Assembly (NCBI RefSeq): GCF_905220415.1
Contig: NC_059549.1
Span: 4,030,001 to 4,094,000 of the forward strand
Origin: Colias croceus
Lineage: Eukaryota > Arthropoda > Insecta > Lepidoptera > Pieridae
Reading direction: 5' to 3'
Length of the DNA: 64,000 nucleotides
Below are positions 58,181 through 64,000 of the stretch, piece after piece. The stretch's first letter is position 1; each line of letters begins with the position of its first letter. Both the position numbers and the translations under genes were made by a program. The notes under the pieces were generated by a model. That model was not told the origin of the DNA, searched no databases, and saw only the letters and a list, made by a program, of their open reading frames with translations.

Positions 58181-58183
58181 CAG

Positions 58184-58206
<23 letters not shown>
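58181..58206. repeat. (CA)n microsatellite
   Basis: About 13 CA units, followed by ACAGACAA wording. Confidence 0.9.
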
Positions 58207-58215
<9 letters not shown>

Positions 58216-58440
58216 AGCGATCAAAAACTTATCACCCAACTTTTTGCGTCGGGAGTTAAAATTAATATAATACGACATAATTTAAAGGACATTTTATGTA
58301 TAAAATTTACCTAGAAAAAAACATAATTCTAATTTGACCCCTTCCCCCTACTACTTCAGCTGAACCCACTCCCCTTCCCACCCTTGGGGACTTTCGATAT
58401 GATCACCTGGACATTTATAGGAATAACTGTAACAGATAAC

Positions 58441-58797
58441 TTATATCGTACACTGTACAGTGTACAATAAATAGAATGCCTTAGCAAATGTTCGCCGTGA
58501 ATACTTAAATGGTCATAACTTTTTTGTTTAAGAACCGATTGACATGAAATAAACACTAAATGTTAAATGAAGATTACTCCAATATATTAGTGAAAACCGC
58601 ATCTAAATCGGATAAGCCGTTTCTGAGATTAGCGTGCACGAACATACAGACAAACAGACAAACAGACAAACAGACAAAAATTTTTTTAACTACAGTTTTG
58701 GGTTTGGGATCGATTTAATAATAACACCTGCTAATTTTTTTTTTCATATTTCTATTGTACAGACACCGCTTTTCTAGAATTTTATTATATGTATTGA
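58441..58797 (-). mobile_element. Helitron-like 5' end fragment
   Basis: The minus strand starts TC with ATACATATAATAAAATTC. The body has four ACAGACAA units and phrases shared with 4420-4680. A GAT-rich microsatellite (about 58796-58830) adjoins. Confidence 0.5.
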
Positions 58798-58830
58798 TGA
58801 TGATGATGATTGATGATTGATGATGATCTT

Positions 58831-60001
58831 TTTTCTATCGTATTCGGTTATAACCGTTAAAAACAGAATTGTGCATGTTAGTAAGTATGTAGTATTTAAA
58901 TATAGTATAGTTTAATAAAAGTAGTTACTGAGTATTAGGGGCTACTAGGCCTTTAAGAATATGATTGTATCCTTTAAATAATTTATAGCACATAAAATAA
59001 TTGCATTCACCATTTCCTTTTTTCTTTTTATGAACACTTTTACTACTAGCTTTTTTATCTGAGGCCCTAATTTATACAGCCCTATAAATCTTCGCTAGCC
59101 TTTACTCATTTAAAATATATGAACGATCAATATTTTCTGTGGTTCAACAAAACCAAAGCAATATTCTTTAACACCTGAAAGACCATAAAGCACTGCGAAG
59201 GGCACACGAGGAATGTCGTGTTAATTTCCGAATGAGAATTCCATATTCCTAACCATTTGCTGTACATTGCTTGTAAAGTTCTGGTGGAGATGTTCTGGGC
59301 GCAATGTGAATGATTAATGTATGTTGAGCAGAGTGTTATTTTCGTGAAATTTTAATATTGAAGCGTAGCATCTGCATGCAATATGACGCGCAAATGAGCT
59401 GTCGGTCAGAGCGGTGATCGACGACGTATTGGCGGTAATTGGAAATTTTGAAGTTGAGTTAAAGATTACGACAGGAGTCGTGGTAGTTTTGGATTCGAAC
59501 GGCCAATATGCTTTCCTTTGTTTTATTGCGGCTTAATAATTAAAGCTTTAAAAATGTTGTAGGGCAGAATTATTGCAAATATTTCGTATATTTCCCATGA
59601 GCAATATGGCATAATAAATACAGTAATTTTAAAAAATAAATCGTCTACTCTTAATTACTACTACATTAATAAAAACGTATTCTCAACTTGCAAAGCTCAT
59701 GGATGTATATGTACCTAAAACATTTCTGTGATTATAATCAAGTTTTTCACCGAAAGTGCATTCTCATGGTAACGTGAAATCCTACGCCATTCACTGTCAA
59801 TTTTAAATGGATTATTATCGCCACAATATAGATATCATATAAGCATTTCCGACTAGCTCGTGGTTAATCGAATTAAACACCCTCCCATTGTCTACCCATT
59901 CGTTGTAACTGGTAGCTAAATTTTTTGATGTAAAATCTTACTACTAATATTGACGCGTGGTTTTACCCTCAGACGAACTGAAAGGCAAGGCATATGCTAT
60001 A
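58831..60001. other. AT-rich intergenic, no gene seen
   Basis: No coding, RNA or mobile feature could be supported. Confidence 0.5.
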
Positions 60002-60205
60002 CTAGATTTCCGCCCGCGGCTTCGCCCGCGTTTGCAAAGGAAAACCCGCATAGTTCCCGTTCCCGTGGGATTTCCGGGATAAAAACTATCCTATGTGTTA
60101 ATCCAAGTTACCCTCTATATGTGTGCTAAATTTCATTGTAATTGGTTCAGTAATTTTTACGTGAAAGAGTAACAAACATCCATACAAACTTTCGCCTTTA
60201 TAATA
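60002..60205 (-). mobile_element. Helitron-like element, 5' end damaged
   Basis: It is the reverse complement of the family at 33801-34013, with CTAG and a GC hairpin at its 3' end. The first few bases of the usual 5' end are missing where it meets the next element. Confidence 0.65.
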
Positions 60206-60207
60206 TA

Positions 60208-60377
60208 CTAGCAGTCCGCCCCGGCTTCGCCCGTGGTACATAATTACGTTTTCTCTACATAAGAACCATTCTTGTACTTCTAGGAATATAATAAAAAAAG
60301 AATTATCGAAATCGGTTCAGCCGTTCTCAAGTTATGCGCTTACCAACACATTTTGCGATTCATTTTTATATTATAGA
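60208..60377 (-). mobile_element. Helitron-like element
   Basis: The minus strand runs from TCTATAATATAAAAATGAAT to ACGGGCGAAGCCGGGGCGG and CTAG, with A before and T after. Related to the outer element at 33604. Confidence 0.65.
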
Positions 60378-61187
60378 TATATGCTAATATGCAAATATGC
60401 TATATGCTATATAATAGCTTATGTAATATTCGGGACTATAAAAAAATCACTAAAATGAATTATCAAAATCATTGGTCTTTCCATATAAGAGGAAAAAACA
60501 TACTTACATCCGTATTTATTACATTCACGTTTATAATATTAGCATGCTCATCTTATCATTATTTAATAGATACAGCGTTTATTCCAGGAATGGTAATACG
60601 GAGAAAATAATAGAAGTAAGCAACATTACACAAACAAGATAAAAAGCAACATAAATTTATTAAGAGAAATAGAATTTTATTTGTTGAGCCAAATATGTAT
60701 GAATGAATAAATAATTTCTTATATCTTGTAGCTATTAAATTAAACTATTTTCTGATTTGTGGAATAAAGTTTGTATGCGTTTTCGTTGTAATTGAGAAGT
60801 TCGATTCAATTTCAGTTTAGACTATTACGACTTTGTAACCAATCGATAATCATGTATCGATTAGTAAAACAAAATGCATTTGACCTATATTTTCTCTATA
60901 GTGTTTTACAAACATACCTACAATATTTCATTGTCAAATTATAACTTAAGTTCAAAGTTCTTTAGATTTTGTAGAGCGTCTTACACAATCGGATATCAAA
61001 ATATATAAATCTATTAATTTAAAATAACTTTAACAGTTGAGCAATTTTTAATTAAATCAAACTCATCTTCAACCTGAAAATGAGTAAGATTACATTTACA
61101 TACAGATTTAAATAAATTTTCAGGTTTTTGCTTAAAAAAGGCTATAGGATATCTGTCATTTATACCCAGTAGTTCTTGCAGTATATA
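60378..61187. other. AT-rich intergenic, no gene seen
   Basis: A 73-codon frame at 60389-60610 includes a hydrophobic stretch but no family motif or splice context. It is not called. Confidence 0.45.
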
Positions 61188-61380
61188 CTTAGCTTACCGC
61201 CCGCGGCTTCGCCCGCTTTGACTTAAACCTAATAAATTATATACATACTAAAACCTTCCTCTTGAATCACTATATCTGTTAAAAAAACCGCATCAAAATC
61301 CGTTGCGTAGTTTGAAAGATTTAAGCATACAAAGGGACATAGGGACAGAGAAAGTGACTTTGTTTTATACTATGTAGTGA
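61188..61380 (-). mobile_element. Helitron-like element with altered CTAG
   Basis: Close relative of the copy at 30971. The terminal CTAG reads CTTAG here. The 5' end overlaps a strong hairpin. Confidence 0.6.
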
Positions 61381-61421
61381 TACGTACCTAAAGAGGTCTG
61401 AGGTACGTATCACTACCTCTT
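61374..61421. repeat. Nested inverted repeats
   Basis: GTAGTGATACGTACCT and its exact complement lie 11 bases apart, and AAGAGGT/ACCTCTT form a second, overlapping pair. A third inverse copy of ACTACATAGTACGTA follows near 61460. Confidence 0.8.
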
Positions 61422-62446
61422 GTTTCTATATACATATATGATATAATATCATTGATCACTACATAGTACGTATAATAGTACGTATGCGTGATTTTCCTCA
61501 AATCGAATACGATACGTGTTGTCCAGCTGTCCTATCTATTTTGGAGATACCATGAGAGCTGTCCAATTGTTTTAGTTTTTAGAAGAGTTTATATATTCTA
61601 CGCTTGGTAATTGAATTTCCGGGACAGAAATATAGACCAACAGTTTATAAAATTCTAGAGATTGTATGGAAAAACGACTTCATTTTTTTATAAACTCAGG
61701 GCACATATTTGTCGAGTATTAATTGGCTCTAACAACGTCATTTTTTAATTAGAAATAAGTTTAAGTGGAGGAAAGCCTTGGTAAGTGATTAAAAAGGGAG
61801 AGCACAGTTATAAAATATTAGAAAAATACACCCAATATTTTCAGTATTCTTAATGCTATAGAAATAAAAATTATAATACTTATTCAAAATTTATAATATC
61901 TACCTACTATTCCAATTAACATTCCACACTTCGTATTTTCATTCATCAAGTTAGCCACTTCACAACTAGAACCCTTCCATCTCACTGATAATAACTATAA
62001 AATAACAATTTTATAAGATTTACAACCTACACAATATCAAATTGTACAAAGGAAATATGCGACTTTACAAGAAATAGGTAAGTATTCAGAAAATTTTCTT
62101 GGAATAACTCATTCCTCATTACGGCGAGCCGTTCGTAAATTATCTTATTTGCAATTTTACGACGAACCCGCTTTTATTGGACGCAACGAGATATAAAATT
62201 CTTTTGTGATAGGGCAATACTTCAATATTATAGTTCATGGTTCATGGATCGACATAAGGAACGTCTTTAAAAGTAATGGATGATTTAGGTTGGTCGTATA
62301 ATCTGGATGGTTCGCACTAAGGGTTGGTTAAATGGTGATAGCGGTGTGGTATGTATGGACAAAATTAAATCGATTTTATATTGAATGAAAAGTAAAAAGT
62401 CTATGGTATATTTTCATTCGGTATACATACTACGGTAGAAGTAAAG
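61422..62446. other. AT-rich intergenic, no gene seen
   Basis: No coding, RNA or mobile feature could be supported. Confidence 0.5.
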
Positions 62447-64000
62447 TATTTATTTATTTATTTATTTAACACTTTATTAGTTATACAAACAGGAAAACCT
62501 TAGAATTACTTACAGCTAAAAACAGAGTACAACTAACTTGGCGGCCTTATCACTAAGTAGTGATCTCTACCAGGCAACCACGGTAAAAGGTAACGAGCAA
62601 AAAGGTCACATATTGGCGGGACGAGAACAGAAAAAAAAAGAATAATAATTGCAAGAAAAACCAAGAAAAGAAGAGGTTTTATCATACAAACATGTATCTA
62701 CATAAATTAATACATACATATCTAAATATATATAATATCATATACTTATATACATATATTATAAAGATAATAAATATAAATCTACATAGACATACATAAA
62801 TAAAATAAATAGGTATATATACAAATTATATATATACATAAATATAATACATTATATTCTGAAGGAAACACACCGATATTAAATGAAATAAATATATTGA
62901 AGCCATGCATATCTATACAAAAATACCACATATACTACTACATACATGTAAAATAATAAAAGAATGTTACTGATCCGGATCAACAGCGGAGAGAAAGTGT
63001 TGTCTCACAAGATTTTTAAACCCCGAAGCGGTCTGGGCTTGTCGAATGTTTAATGGCAGAGAATTCCATAAATTCACGGAAATTGCTGCGAATGACTTGC
63101 CATAGAAATTTGTGCGTCGGCATGGAACATGCAAGATGAGTCTGTCCTCAGAGCGAAGTGAATAGCTTTCATTGTGCAAGAAGGAAAAATTGGACTTGAG
63201 GTAGGAGGGAGCGGAGGGATTAAAAAGGATGCGGAACAGTAGTTGCAAATAGTGTAGATCCCGGCGAAGTCGGATAGGGAGCCACTTGAGCTTTTTCCTG
63301 AAAGAAGAAACATGGTCATATTTTCGAAGGCCGAAAATAAATCTAATACAGAAATTTTGAAGACGCTCAAGTTTATCAAGATGCTCAGCTGTTAAGTCAG
63401 GAAAACATGCATCAGCGTAATCAAGTATGGGAAGGAGAAGGGATTGCGCTAGCGTAATTTTAGTAGGAATAGGCAAGAAATTACGAAGCCGCCGGAGCGT
63501 AGCAGAAGCAGCATATATCCTGCGGCTTAATTCCTGGATATGGAAAGACCAGGATAAAGTTTGGTCGAGCAACACACCTAAGTTTCTGACTACCGATTTG
63601 TAAGGCAAAGCAACGTCACCAATTTTAATGTTTGGCAAAATACCCCAGTCAATTTCTGAAATTAGGTAAGGACTACCAACTATGATAACATTGCTTTTAG
63701 CTGGGTTGATTTTCAGACCAAATTCGTTACACCAGTTAGTTATATTAGAAAGTTCGGAATTAGAAGAATGTATTGCCTTAGGTAAGTCAGCTAGGGTGGA
63801 CTGAGTATATATCTGTAGGTCGTCAGCATACATATGGTACAGAGACGTCAGCCGGGAACATAAGGAGTTAATGAAGATGGAGAAGAGGAGAGGAGACAAA
63901 ACGCCGCCCTGAGGAACACCGGCAGAGACCGCACACCAAGATGAGTACTTAGTATCCACCAAGACACGCTGCCTCCGGCCGTGCAGGTAGGAATGGAACC
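62447..64000 (-). mobile_element. LINE 3' half, running off the window
   Basis: The minus-strand element ends in an AAAT-type simple-repeat tail (62447-62468) after a 3' UTR of about 500 bp rich in TACATA wording. Its coding region continues past the right edge. The simple-repeat tail and the C-terminal WNSLP motif suggest the CR1/L2/Daphne side of LINEs. It is not the same family as either other LINE here. Confidence 0.8.
62967..64000 (-). CDS. LINE reverse transcriptase, partial
   Basis: The frame is open to the window edge and stops after SAVDPDQ. It encodes the second half of a reverse transcriptase: YLHGRRQRV, GVPQGGVLSPLLFSIFIN, the MYADDLQIY catalytic box, GLKINPAKSN and the NLGVLLDQTLSW turn. 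The family C-terminal region follows (LPILDYADACF, KLKWLPI, LWNSLPLNIRQAQT). The endonuclease and any ORF1 would lie beyond the window. No stops or frameshifts are seen in the visible part. Confidence 0.9.
   Translation of the reverse strand, partial: FHSYLHGRRQRVLVDTKYSSWCAVSAGVPQGGVLSPLLFSIFINSLCSRLTSLYHMYADDLQIYTQSTLADLPKAIHSSNSELSNITNWCNEFGLKINPAKSNVIIVGSPYLISEIDWGILPNIKIGDVALPYKSVVRNLGVLLDQTLSWSFHIQELSRRIYAASATLRRLRNFLPIPTKITLAQSLLLPILDYADACFPDLTAEHLDKLERLQNFCIRFIFGLRKYDHVSSFRKKLKWLPIRLRRDLHYLQLLFRILFNPSAPSYLKSNFSFLHNESYSLRSEDRLILHVPCRRTNFYGKSFAAISVNLWNSLPLNIRQAQTASGFKNLVRQHFLSAVDPDQ

Overview
The window looks like a repeat-dense, gene-poor piece of an insect genome, most likely a moth or butterfly. 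The background is very AT-rich. It is studded with short Helitron-like elements that share lepidopteran-type ends (a 'ctaatattataaatgcgaaag'-like 5' end and a GC hairpin plus CTAG at the 3' end), with foldback elements carrying AACCGACTTC ends, and with LINE, BEL/Pao, hAT-like and Harbinger-like elements. I found no rRNA, no convincing tRNA, no CRISPR array and no complete host protein-coding gene.

Layout. 0.6-1.8 kb: a non-autonomous element with long inverted arms and repeated CAGCTG motifs. 3.2-4.7 kb: Helitron-like fragments and a GGAAAATG minisatellite. 4.9-5.8 kb: candidate exons on the minus strand that splice in phase and resemble an insect chemoreceptor (tentative). 13.1-19.9 kb: a very young BEL/Pao LTR retrotransposon on the minus strand, with identical 532-bp LTRs and a CCAAT target duplication. 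It sits inside an open frame that looks like a host or older exon. 22.0-27.6 kb: a two-ORF CR1/L2-like LINE whose ORF2 is split by an 835-bp TA-flanked inverted-repeat element. 33.6-34.9 kb: nested Helitron-like elements next to an almost perfect 288-bp hairpin. 37.3-40.3 kb: a 5'-truncated R1-type LINE on the minus strand with a poly(A) tail and 8-bp target duplications. 41.4-43.7 kb: a hAT-like element with perfect 8-bp duplications, a transposase remnant and a nested long-inverted-repeat element. 40.7 and 53.7 kb: two 99.5 % identical 400-bp elements in opposite orientation. 48.4 kb: a GC-rich Harbinger-like MITE. 56.5-61.4 kb: a mosaic of Helitron-like pieces, a foldback element and tandem repeats. 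62.4 kb to the window end: the 3' half of another LINE on the minus strand.

The genes present serve the mobile elements. The BEL element encodes Gag, protease, reverse transcriptase, RNase H and integrase. The LINEs encode endonuclease and reverse transcriptase, and the 22-27 kb LINE also has a coiled-coil/SGNH-type ORF1. The short elements carry no enzymes and depend on autonomous relatives elsewhere. The main value of the window is its readable insertion history: target duplications, nesting order and interrupted reading frames can be reconstructed in several places.
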